The position numbers were made by a program, and so were the translations under genes. A stretch of DNA of 64,000 nucleotides from a bacterium (GTDB lineage: Bacteria; Zhuqueibacterota; Zhuqueibacteria; Oleimicrobiales; Geothermoviventaceae): positions 1-64,000 of the forward strand of contig JAPWUV010000011.1 in assembly GCA_028275345.1 (NCBI GenBank). Reading direction: 5' to 3'. The notes beneath the pieces are model-generated. The model was given only the letters and a program-made list of their open reading frames with translations. It searched no databases and was not told where the DNA came from. Of this stretch, positions 53,789 through 61,389 are shown piece by piece. The number at the start of each line of letters is the position of its first letter. The first letter of the stretch is position 1.

Positions 53789-54898
53789 CTAACTCAGGGC
53801 TTCGCTGCCCTGGAACCCTTGGCGGAGCCCCCCATCCCGCAGGAATTCGCGCAGCACGTCCCGCAGGTCGATCAAATCGGACAGGCGAACAGCTTCCTCC
53901 GGGCTGTGCGCCAACGCGAGCTCCCCTGCTCCGTACACTACCGATGGCAGACCTTTCCGCGCCAGGTTGGCTGCGTCCGTCCAAGCGGAGAAACCGGCAA
54001 TTTCCGGGGTCCTGCCCATCACCCGCTGATGGGCTTCCCGAAGCACACGGACGACGGCTTCATCCTCCCCCGTCTCGAAGGGGGGCTCGTGGTGATGCAC
54101 CGCGTAGGAGGCGCCAGCGGCCTCGAGGATCCGCAGGACCGCATCGCGCACCTGATCCAATCCGTGCTCCGGGAGAATTGGGAGATCGATCTGGAACTCG
54201 CAGCAGTCGGGGATCACTTGGACGTCCCGTCCACCCCGGATCCTCCCCACGGTGATGCCGAGCCTTCCGAAGCGCGGGTCGGTGGAGGTCCAGAAAGGAA
54301 GAGCGCGGATGTGCGCAATCAGCTCCGCCGCGCGGAGGATCGCGTTGTCGGACTCGCGGAAGCTGGCGCCGTGCCAAGCTTTCCCCTTCACCCGGACCTC
54401 CAGCTCGAAGCTACCAGCTTGAGCCGTGGCCAAGCGGAGTCCGGTGGGTTCCAAAACCACTGCGCCCGCAAGGCGGTCCGGCCAGGGCCACTGGAAGAGC
54501 TCCGACCCTGAGCCAAGTCCCTCCTCGTCCACGAAAAAGGCGAGACAGGCCGGGATCTCCTCCTCCGCACAGGCATCCAGAAGGGCCGCGATCTGGCCCT
54601 TCGTATCCACTACCCCCCGACCGGAAACCATCCCCCCGCGAAGGCGAAGTCGGAATCCGTCCGGGTGACCCCAGCGAGGCACGGTGTCCGCATGGGTGGC
54701 GATGAGGAACAGGCTTGCGCCCCTGCGCGCGTAGAGGTTCCAGCGCCCGGGGGCTACCTCTTGCCGCTGGGTCTCAAACCCGAACACTTGCAACGTCGCC
54801 TCGAGGTAGCTTTGCACCCGCTCTTCCCTTCCTCCGGCGGATGCAAGCGCTACGAGCTTCCGGAGCCGCTGGAGCAATCTTTGACCATCTTGACCCAT
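53789..54898 (-). CDS. M20 family deacylase (LysK/ArgE-like)
   Basis: A 369-residue zinc hydrolase with the M20 elements ATHADTVPRWG, GRGVVDTKGQIAALL, FFVDEEGLGSG and VLEPTGLRLA. The dimerisation domain contains KGKAWHGASFRESDNA. The short length and VVDTKGQ motif are closest to the LysK/acetyl-lysine-acetyl-ornithine deacetylase group, but the substrate is uncertain. The start is set at ATG 54898 because homologues begin near LLQRLRKLVALAS. This gives a 49-base overlap with the GNAT gene. A TTG about eight codons further in is an alternative. Confidence 0.85.
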   Translation of the reverse strand: MGQDGQRLLQRLRKLVALASAGGREERVQSYLEATLQVFGFETQRQEVAPGRWNLYARRGASLFLIATHADTVPRWGHPDGFRLRLRGGMVSGRGVVDTKGQIAALLDACAEEEIPACLAFFVDEEGLGSGSELFQWPWPDRLAGAVVLEPTGLRLATAQAGSFELEVRVKGKAWHGASFRESDNAILRAAELIAHIRALPFWTSTDPRFGRLGITVGRIRGGRDVQVIPDCCEFQIDLPILPEHGLDQVRDAVLRILEAAGASYAVHHHEPPFETGEDEAVVRVLREAHQRVMGRTPEIAGFSAWTDAANLARKGLPSVVYGAGELALAHSPEEAVRLSDLIDLRDVLREFLRDGGLRQGFQGSEALS

Positions 54899-55461
54899 TC
54901 GTCGTATTGCACCACCTCGCGAAAACCCTGCCGCTCGTACATCTCCCGGGCGCGGCGATTCTCCGCACCCACCCACAACATCACTCGAGCGTGCTCTTGG
55001 CATAGGCGTTCGAGGACCGTCCGAAACAGTCGCCTGCCGATCCCCCTGCCGTGAAACGCCGGATCGACGATCATCTCGTGGATGTTCCCCACCTCCCCCA
55101 AATCGGGATCTTGCCAATGCCGATGGGCGGAGATGAAACCCACAGGCCTCCCCTCCGGAGACCAGGCCACGAGGAATAGCTCGGGATCTCCCCGGTACAG
55201 CCAGTAGATGTACTTGTAGATCTTTCGCCTGCCTCGATAGGCGTACTGTTCCATCCCTTCGTAGGCTCGGATGTAAAGCGATACCAGCTGCTCCATCCAG
55301 GAGCGGAACTCGTGATAGTCGGCGAAAGGACGGATTCGGGCTTGGAATTCCTCAGGACTTGGCTCCACCTGGCCCGTTGCGTCCGTTGCTCCCTTTTCTG
55401 CGAGTTGAGTCACTCGAGGCTCTTTGTCCATGGGACAAGCAGGGGAAGTGGTTTCTAGCAT
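54850..55461 (-). CDS. GNAT family N-acetyltransferase
   Basis: A protein of about 203 residues with a GNAT acetyl-CoA fold: LFLVAWSPEGRPVGFISAHRH, GNIHEMIVDPAFHGRGIGRRL (the Q/RxxGxG/A acetyl-CoA loop) and VMLWVGAENRRAREMYERQGF. The substrate is unknown. The frame opens from a TTG at 55476 that overlaps the tRNA terminator, so I prefer the ATG at 55461. The 3' end overlaps the M20 deacylase gene by 49 bases, so acetylation and deacylation may be matched, as in N-acetyl-amino acid pathways. That is only a guess. Confidence 0.82.
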   Translation of the reverse strand: MLETTSPACPMDKEPRVTQLAEKGATDATGQVEPSPEEFQARIRPFADYHEFRSWMEQLVSLYIRAYEGMEQYAYRGRRKIYKYIYWLYRGDPELFLVAWSPEGRPVGFISAHRHWQDPDLGEVGNIHEMIVDPAFHGRGIGRRLFRTVLERLCQEHARVMLWVGAENRRAREMYERQGFREVVQYDEWVKMVKDCSSGSGSS

Positions 55462-55474
55462 CTCAGTGAAGCTC

Positions 55475-55500
55475 AAACAAAAAAGCCGCCCGGCGGCGGC
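55475..55500 (-). terminator. Rho-independent terminator of tRNA-Ser
   Basis: On the minus strand GCCGCC and GGCGGC form a 6-base-pair stem with a 4-base loop, directly followed by TTTTTTGTTT. It lies five bases after the tRNA 3' end and ends just before the GNAT start region. Confidence 0.92.
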
Positions 55501-55504
55501 AAAG

Positions 55505-55592
55505 CGGAGAGGGTGGGATTCGAACCCACGGACCCGACAAGCGGGTCAACGGCTTTCGAGGCCGCCCCGATCAACCGCTCCGGCACCTCTCC
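55505..55592 (-). tRNA. tRNA-Ser (anticodon CGA)
   Basis: An 88-base class II tRNA. The acceptor stem is GGAGAGG paired with CCTCTCC plus discriminator G. The anticodon loop CTCGAAA gives CGA (plus-strand positions 55556-55558), reading UCG serine codons. The long variable arm (GACCCG/CGGGTC) and the T loop GGGTTCGAATCCC are intact. The CCA end is not encoded. Confidence 0.97.
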
Positions 55593-55598
55593 TGACCT

Positions 55599-55626
55599 AA
55601 TTTAGCACATCGGAACGACCGATCAA
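55599..55626 (-). promoter_or_regulatory. Promoter of tRNA-Ser
   Basis: On the minus strand TTGATC (55621-55626) and TAAATT (55599-55604) are spaced by 16 bases, with a TGC extended -10. The tRNA 5' end lies six bases downstream of the -10 box, consistent with direct transcription of the mature gene. Confidence 0.7.
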
Positions 55627-55929
55627 GGGATTTGTAGGCCAATCCTTCCGGGGAGCGATGCCCCACTCACGTTGCCCCGAATGGCGGGCAAGGGGAAGCT
55701 GCGCGTTTCACAGTCATTGCCAGCGCTCCCCAACCGCTGATCAGGAGAATCCCCTGCCGGGCCGGACAATCGTCAACTTGGCGGGAACAAATCCTCCAGC
55801 CTCGGCGTGATCGGAATCTGACGCAGGGATAGCCTCATTGCGGGGCCTCTCCGCTCCTGGCACGCCGCGAAGTAGCCTCGGCACAGGCAACCCAGAATCA
55901 GATGGCGACTTGGCATGGAGGAAGAAACG
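55627..55929. other. Intergenic stretch beyond the tRNA-Ser promoter
   Basis: About 300 bases before the small DUF6485 gene. A hydrophobic minus-strand frame (55741-56037) runs antisense to the DUF6485 gene and is rejected as a shadow. No other feature was found. Confidence 0.5.
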
Positions 55930-56127
55930 ATGGAGTGCAAGCATTACGAGAGCAATCGGAAGCGCTGCAACTGTACCTATGAGCCCTGCTCCAGGAAGGG
56001 GTATTGTTGTCAGTGCCTCGCCTATCACCAGAAGCATGGCGAGCTACCGGCCTGCTTCTTCCCGCCTGAGGTGGAGCGGACCTACGACCGGTCGATCCGC
56101 CGTTACCTGAGCCTTCACAAAGCATGA
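55930..56127 (+). CDS. Small cysteine-rich protein (DUF6485 family)
   Basis: A 65-residue protein with six or seven conserved cysteines in a compact pattern (C..., [24 protein letters not shown]), suited to a zinc or iron-sulfur site. The C-terminal [12 protein letters not shown] is part of the family pattern. The start at 55930 is fixed by GGAGGAAG seven bases upstream. The gene ends just ahead of the HAD phosphatase frame and may be co-transcribed with it. No function is known. Confidence 0.8.
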   Translation: MECKHYESNRKRCNCTYEPCSRKGYCCQCLAYHQKHGELPACFFPPEVERTYDRSIRRYLSLHKA

Positions 56128-56218
56128 ACGCATGGCACCTTCGTTTACGGCGCAGAGCATTGGATCGGTGACTCTCGGCGGGGAACCCGACTCCGGATCT
56201 CATCTGCAGAGGAGCGCG

Positions 56219-56899
56219 ATGGATCAATCGTGGAAGTTCGGCGGCGTGGTCTTCGATCTCGACGGGACCCTGGTGGACACGGCACCCGACGTGTACACAT
56301 GTGCCAACCTGGCCCTGCAAACCATGGGCATGCGCCCCATCTCCCTGGAGGAAGCCAAGCGCAGCATCGGCCCCGGACCGGACAACTTCGCGAAGATCGT
56401 CCTGCCGGCTGACCAGCAGCACCGCCTGGACGAGTTCATCCGGGTCTTCCGCCGGTACTACGATGTGCACTGTCTGGACTCGACCCGGCCCTTTCCGGGC
56501 ATCATCGAGATGCTGGAAGAGATGGCAGAACTGCCTCTCGCTGTGGCCAGCAACAAACCGAGGGTCTACACGCTGCGGATCTTGGAAGCGCTGGGCCTGA
56601 AGCGCTTCTTCCGCGTCATCCTGGGTCCGGAGAATGCCTCGCGACTCAAACCCTCGCCTGACATGTTGCTGGCGGCTTGCACTGCCCTGGCCGTTCGGCC
56701 CGCTGCTGCGCTCATGGTTGGCGACACAGACAACGACATCCTGGCGGCTCGGGCTGCCGGCATGCGCGTCTGCGCTGTCGCCTGGGGCTACAGCTCCGAG
56801 TCGGAGCTCGCCTGCCTGGAACCCGATTTCCTCATTCACGCGCCGCGGGAATTGCCCGGCCTGTGTTGCCCCAAGCCGGATTTGGCCGACCGGGAATAG
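56219..56899 (+). CDS. HAD family hydrolase, phosphoglycolate phosphatase-like
   Basis: A 226-residue cytoplasmic phosphatase. The nucleophile motif FDLDGTLVDT, the SNKP motif II, and the MVGDTDNDILAARAAGM motif IV are intact, with a small cap domain of the Gph/PGP type. Phosphoglycolate is a common substrate but not certain. The start ATG has AGAGGAG upstream; a longer frame to 56132 lacks one and has no conserved sequence. It follows the DUF6485 gene. Confidence 0.9.
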   Translation: MDQSWKFGGVVFDLDGTLVDTAPDVYTCANLALQTMGMRPISLEEAKRSIGPGPDNFAKIVLPADQQHRLDEFIRVFRRYYDVHCLDSTRPFPGIIEMLEEMAELPLAVASNKPRVYTLRILEALGLKRFFRVILGPENASRLKPSPDMLLAACTALAVRPAAALMVGDTDNDILAARAAGMRVCAVAWGYSSESELACLEPDFLIHAPRELPGLCCPKPDLADRE

Positions 56900-57157
56900 A
56901 AACAGCCCGAAAGCAACCCTGCAGAGGGACAAACCGCGGCCGCGGGAATTCCCACGAGCTGGAATACCGAGGAAGGATCCCTCAGGCGAGAATCCACCCG
57001 GTCAGGAGGCGGGATTTGTTTGGCATGAGAAAATGAGCTAACTTGCGCCGTTGTGCGGGGTTCGGTCCAGCGTTCGGACCCGGCTGCTCCCGTAGGCGAA
57101 GATCCGAGGGTCCATTGAGCAGTCAAGATGAACTGAGGAGCGAGCGAGGAGGGAGGA

Positions 57158-57799
57158 ATGTCCCGCGTCCACATCTCCGAGAATGCCTTGGCCCGCAGCC
57201 TACTGGACACCATTCGGGATGCGACCACTCCCCCGAGCCACGTCCGAACTCTGGTCAACCATTTGACCTTTCACCTCATCCTCGAGGCCTCCCGCGATCT
57301 CGACTACCAGGTCCGGCGCATCCGGACACCGGTGGCCGAAACGGACGCCCTGACCGTAGCAAAACCGCCGGTCGGGGTCGTTATCTTGAGAGCGGGCCTT
57401 GGGATGCTGCCGACGTTCTTGCAGGTGTTTCCGCACGCGCAGGTCGGGTTTCTCGGAATCCACCGCGACGAGTCAACCCTTGAACCCGTGACCTATTACC
57501 AGCGTCTGCCCGTAAGCCTCTCCGAACAGACCGTCTTCGTTTTCGACCCCATGTTGGCGACGGGCGGAACGGCCTGCGCTTGCCTGAGATTGCTCCAGCA
57601 GCGCGGGGCGAAGGACGTCTCCTTTCTCTGTCTTGTGGGCGCTCCCGAGGGTGTTCAACGCCTCTCCAGCGCGGGCGATGTGAACATCTATCTCATCTCG
57701 CTCGATCATGGCCTCAGCGATCGCGGTTACATCGTGCCGGGACTCGGCGACGCCGGCGACCGACTTTTCCCCGTGGACGGATGGCCGGAGCTCCCATGA
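57158..57799 (+). CDS. upp: Uracil phosphoribosyltransferase
   Basis: A 213-residue enzyme of pyrimidine salvage, forming UMP from uracil and PRPP. The PRPP-binding loop DPMLATGGTACAC is intact, and the uracil site is seen as GYIVPGLGDAGDRLF. VVILRAGLGM is another family hallmark. Length is normal. The stop overlaps the start of the TPR gene by four bases (ATGA), so the two are translationally coupled. Confidence 0.95.
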   Translation: MSRVHISENALARSLLDTIRDATTPPSHVRTLVNHLTFHLILEASRDLDYQVRRIRTPVAETDALTVAKPPVGVVILRAGLGMLPTFLQVFPHAQVGFLGIHRDESTLEPVTYYQRLPVSLSEQTVFVFDPMLATGGTACACLRLLQQRGAKDVSFLCLVGAPEGVQRLSSAGDVNIYLISLDHGLSDRGYIVPGLGDAGDRLFPVDGWPELP

Positions 57800-58935
57800 G
57801 TCGCCTCATTCTCGCCCCTTTTCTGCTCCTGGGCCTCTGCCCTCAACTGAGGGCCGGGTCGTCAGCCCTTGCCTGGCCGGTAGAAGCACAACAACACGAG
57901 CCGTCCATTTCCGCCGGAGAGGGGGAACCGTCTGACTGTCCCGCCGTGCTCTCTGCCTCGGATAGTCTCCTCCTTTGGGCCATCGAGGCCACGGTGGCGC
58001 ATCGCTATTCGCTTGCCTCTTGCCTTCTGGCGCAGGCGTGCGCCGAGAATCCTGCGGAGCCCCTTTCCGTGCTTCTTCAGGCGGCAAGCCTTCAGGCGAA
58101 GATGCAGGATCTCGAGAATTACGCGGAGCGGGATTCCTTCGTCGCCTTGCTGGCGCGAGCCCGTTCGCTGGCCTCCCAGAAGCTGACCAGCCAGCCCTCG
58201 GCACGGGCCTTCTTCTGCCTCGGTGTCGTGGAGGCCTACAGCGCCTACGACGAGTTGCGCCGTGGCCATCAACTCAGTGCCTACCGCCATGGGCTCCGGG
58301 CTCGCTCCTATTTCGAGAAAGCGCTGGCAATTGATCCCCAGTTCTGCGACGCAGCTGTGGGGATCGGGAGCTTCCTCTACTGGAGAGGAAAAGCCCTCCG
58401 CTACTTGGCCTGGCTTCCCTTTGTAAGCGACCGGCGCGAGGACGGGATCCGCACCGTCCTCGACGCGTTCCCGTGCACCAAGTTCACGCGCTGGACATCC
58501 GTGAGCAACCTGAGCTGGATCCTCCTGGACGCCGACCGTCCGGCGGAAGCCCTGCGCTGGGCTGAAGAAGGACTGGCTCGCTTCCCCGAAAGCCGGTTCT
58601 TTCTTTGGCCAGCGGCAGAGGCCCTCTTTCGGATGGGTCGATGGTCAGATTCGGAGGCTTTCTACCGCAGGATCCTTGCCGGACTCGAGAGTCAAGTGGG
58701 ATCCAGCGGATACAACGAGTTGCTCTGCTATCTCCGCATCGCCGAGTGTCGCCGAGCCACCGGGGACCTTCTGGGCGCGCTGGAGAGCCTCGATCAGGCG
58801 TTGGCGGTCCGTCCGGGGAACGGCGTCGAAAGCGCAGTGGAAGAGCTCCGCGAACGGGCATCGCGCCTGCGTCGCGAGGTGACCGAAGAGCTACGGCGGC
58901 AGCGTAAGACGGATGTGCCCACCAGAACCAGGTAG
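57796..58935 (+). CDS. Secreted TPR-repeat protein of unknown function
   Basis: A 379-residue protein with a signal peptide (LILAPFLLLGLCPQLRA). About six TPR-like helical pairs follow, for example ARSYFEKALAIDPQFCDAAVGIGSF and ALRWAEEGLARFPESRFFLWPA, and a last GDLLGALESLDQALAVRPGN. TPR proteins act as scaffolds; no partner is evident. Translational coupling to upp is unusual for a secreted protein and may simply reflect compaction. Confidence 0.8.
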   Translation: MSRLILAPFLLLGLCPQLRAGSSALAWPVEAQQHEPSISAGEGEPSDCPAVLSASDSLLLWAIEATVAHRYSLASCLLAQACAENPAEPLSVLLQAASLQAKMQDLENYAERDSFVALLARARSLASQKLTSQPSARAFFCLGVVEAYSAYDELRRGHQLSAYRHGLRARSYFEKALAIDPQFCDAAVGIGSFLYWRGKALRYLAWLPFVSDRREDGIRTVLDAFPCTKFTRWTSVSNLSWILLDADRPAEALRWAEEGLARFPESRFFLWPAAEALFRMGRWSDSEAFYRRILAGLESQVGSSGYNELLCYLRIAECRRATGDLLGALESLDQALAVRPGNGVESAVEELRERASRLRREVTEELRRQRKTDVPTRTR

Positions 58936-59022
58936 TGCGGTAGGACCCCCCTTCCGAATCCTCGAAACCCCAAGGCACCGACCACGATCCCCGGGCTTCA
59001 GGCAAGCCGGAAAGGGGGATTC

Positions 59023-59934
59023 TCAGACGGCGCTGTGGATTTCGCCCTGTCCGTCCACCCAGGCTCGAGCCATTCGGGGCGTATTGTAGCGGATCACCAT
59101 CCTTCCTGCGCGATCGAGGACGATGACCCCGCCGCTACCGCCTACGCGGGTTTCGAGGCGCCGCATCACCTCTTCCACGGCCTGTTCCGGCGGGAAACCG
59201 AATTCGATGAGATCGCAGATCGTCTTGGCGACCACAAGGCGGATGAAGCCTTCCCCCCAGCCTGTCGCGGAGATCGCTGCGGTGTTGTTGTCCGCGTACG
59301 TCCCGGCCCCGATGAGAGGCGAATCCCCCACCCGGCCTGGCATCTTGTTCGGAGTGCCTCCGGTGGAGGTAGCTGCCGCCAGGTTGCCTCGGGCGTCCAT
59401 GGCAACCGCTCCCACCGTCCCCCGCGGGGCCGATTTCTGGCCTGAGAAGACCGTCCGCACGTCAAAGCCTCGCTGCTGCTGGATGGCCCGCCAGCGTTCC
59501 AGCTCGCGACCCACCAGCAGATCCGAGGTGCGACACTGCTCGAACCCTTGCGCTTCGGCGAACAGGGCTGCCCCCTCGCCGACAAGCAGCACATGCTGGG
59601 TGCGCTCCATCACGGCCCGGGCCACGGAGACGGGCGCGCGGACATGTCGCAGCGCCGCCACAGCCCCTGCGGCCAACGTCGCGCCATCCATGATTGCGGC
59701 GTCCAGCTCCACCTCGCCCACGGCATTCAGGAATGCGCCGACTCCCGCATCAAAGGTCGGATCATCCTCCATCACCCGCACTGCCGCTTCCACCGCATCC
59801 ACCGCTGACCCGCCGTCCAGCAATACCTTCCAGCCCACCTCCGCCGCCGCTCGGCATCCTCTCTCGTGCGTGTCGAGTTCGTCCTCCGGGATGTCCCAAG
59901 CTCCTCCATGCACGACAATGCGCGGTCGGACCAT
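59023..59934 (-). CDS. Isoaspartyl peptidase/L-asparaginase (plant-type)
   Basis: A 303-residue Ntn-hydrolase that matures by self-cleavage before a threonine. The catalytic threonine T173 lies in RGTVGAVAMDARGNLAAATSTGG, and the alpha-subunit start VVHGGAWDIP is typical. The GRVGDSPLIGAGTYADN segment is intact. It removes isoaspartyl residues from damaged peptides or hydrolyses asparagine. The start at 59934 overlaps the stop of the PH-domain gene by one base (TGATG). Confidence 0.94.
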   Translation of the reverse strand: MVRPRIVVHGGAWDIPEDELDTHERGCRAAAEVGWKVLLDGGSAVDAVEAAVRVMEDDPTFDAGVGAFLNAVGEVELDAAIMDGATLAAGAVAALRHVRAPVSVARAVMERTQHVLLVGEGAALFAEAQGFEQCRTSDLLVGRELERWRAIQQQRGFDVRTVFSGQKSAPRGTVGAVAMDARGNLAAATSTGGTPNKMPGRVGDSPLIGAGTYADNNTAAISATGWGEGFIRLVVAKTICDLIEFGFPPEQAVEEVMRRLETRVGGSGGVIVLDRAGRMVIRYNTPRMARAWVDGQGEIHSAV

Positions 59935-60470
59935 CACTGCCCCTTGCTTTCCACGCGGCCCCAATGGGATACTCCGAGGCAGGATTGAACCACTTCCACG
60001 AATGTCTCCGGACGATCAGGACTCACCACGATCCGTCTCTTGCCGCTCAGGAGCACGGAGCGGGAAAGGTCGGTGGCGTACATCTTGAAAGAACCCAGGG
60101 TCCGATTTCGGTAAGCGCCGTAGTAGCCGAAGAATCCACCGCTCCCAACTACCCGCAACGCGCCGCCCATTTCCTTCTTCCCAATTCGCCGGACCTCGCG
60201 CACCTCCGCCAGCGGGATGCGCACGGGACCGATCGGCCGACACACCTCAATGTGGGACGCAGTGACCCGATACCCTCGCGGCGAGAAGGCATAGGCAGCT
60301 CCGATCAAGAGCAGGCTGAAAAGGACCACAATGTAGGGCACGGAGGCACCTTCCTGCAACCCCGATCGCCTCTGGGCAACCCAGATGATCGCGCCAATGG
60401 CTAGGAGGAAAGCGGTGACCCCCCACGTCGTCCATTTCACGTCCTTGCCCCAAGGCGCCGAGAAATTCAT
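59934..60470 (-). CDS. Membrane-anchored bacterial PH-domain protein
   Basis: A 178-residue protein with two N-terminal membrane helices (WGVTAFLLAIGAIIWVA and VPYIVVLFSLLLIGAAYAF). A cytoplasmic PH-like domain follows, containing VRIPLAEVREVRR, GGFFGYYGAYRNRTLGSFKMY and KRRIVVSPDRPETFVE, which match the bPH_5 pattern. Its ligand is unknown. The ATG has GGGAGGGAG upstream. Confidence 0.85.
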   Translation of the reverse strand: MNFSAPWGKDVKWTTWGVTAFLLAIGAIIWVAQRRSGLQEGASVPYIVVLFSLLLIGAAYAFSPRGYRVTASHIEVCRPIGPVRIPLAEVREVRRIGKKEMGGALRVVGSGGFFGYYGAYRNRTLGSFKMYATDLSRSVLLSGKRRIVVSPDRPETFVEVVQSCLGVSHWGRVESKGQ

Positions 60471-60516
60471 GCTCTCCCTCCCGCCTCATCGCGGGCTCAG
60501 CAAAGGGCATTAGGCA

Positions 60517-61344
60517 TCAGGCATCGATCGTGCCCGCAAAAATGCCCCGGACCGTCTCCAGGATCGTCTCGTGAAAGATCCCGTTGGAGGCAACCACATT
60601 GCCCGTCCAGATGTAACGATCTCCCCCGCCGAAATCGGTGATCCGACCGCCAGCCTCCCGGATCAGCAAGCTCCCCGCGGCGATGTCCCATGGGGAAAGC
60701 CCGATTTCCCAGAAGCCCTCGCAATGGCCAGACGCCAGCTGGGCGAAGTCCAGCGCCACCGCCCCAGCTCGACGGACATCCGAGAAGGTGAGAAATAGCT
60801 TCTTGAAACACCGCAGGTAAAGATCGATGTGCTCTTTCGCCCGGAAGGGGAAGCCCGTGGTCAGGAGGCCCAAGGAAGGATCCGCAATCCTGGATACCGA
60901 GATCCGCCGGCCATTGCAGTAGGCCCCCCCGCCGCGCACAGCGTAGTAGTACTCGCTGCGGGTCGGGTCCAGGACCACTCCCACGACGATCTCCCCTTTG
61001 TGCTCCAAAGCAATGGAAATGGCGTAGACGGGGTACCCGTGCACGAAATTGGTAGTGCCGTCCAGCGGATCAATGATCCAGCGGTAGGCCCCCTCTTCTT
61101 TCTCGGATTCCTCGGCGAAGATCGAGTGATCGGGGAAGTTGCTTTGGATCACCGAAATGATGGCGCGCTCCGACTGGACGTCCGCCTGCGTCACGTAGTC
61201 GAAGGCCCGCTTGCGGTCGACGTCGCCGGTCTCGATCTTGCCCGCGAAATGCGCCAACACGTTGGCGCCCTCCTTCGCCGCCTCGAGAGCCACCAGGAGA
61301 TGCTCGTCCCAGTCTGTGCCAAGCCCTGCCCAGCCACGCTCCAT
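60517..61344 (-). CDS. suhB: Inositol-1-monophosphatase family protein
   Basis: A 275-residue phosphatase with the magnesium-binding motifs FAEESEKEEGAYRWIIDPLDG TTNF (EE and DPLDGT) and SPWDIAAGSLLIREAGG. Length is normal. In bacteria SuhB-type proteins hydrolyse inositol phosphates and also act in rRNA transcription. Which applies here is not readable. It stands alone between mutS2 and the PH-domain gene on the same strand. Confidence 0.92.
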   Translation of the reverse strand: MERGWAGLGTDWDEHLLVALEAAKEGANVLAHFAGKIETGDVDRKRAFDYVTQADVQSERAIISVIQSNFPDHSIFAEESEKEEGAYRWIIDPLDGTTNFVHGYPVYAISIALEHKGEIVVGVVLDPTRSEYYYAVRGGGAYCNGRRISVSRIADPSLGLLTTGFPFRAKEHIDLYLRCFKKLFLTFSDVRRAGAVALDFAQLASGHCEGFWEIGLSPWDIAAGSLLIREAGGRITDFGGGDRYIWTGNVVASNGIFHETILETVRGIFAGTIDA

Positions 61345-61389
61345 CCGTCCTGCTCCTCCGCTTCGGATTGAACGAGCGAAAACCAGCTC

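Noticed and set aside
55741-56037. Hydrophobic minus-strand frame overlapping the DUF6485 gene
   Set aside because: Its second half is antisense to a supported small gene and there is no ribosome site; the hydrophobic run may be chance.
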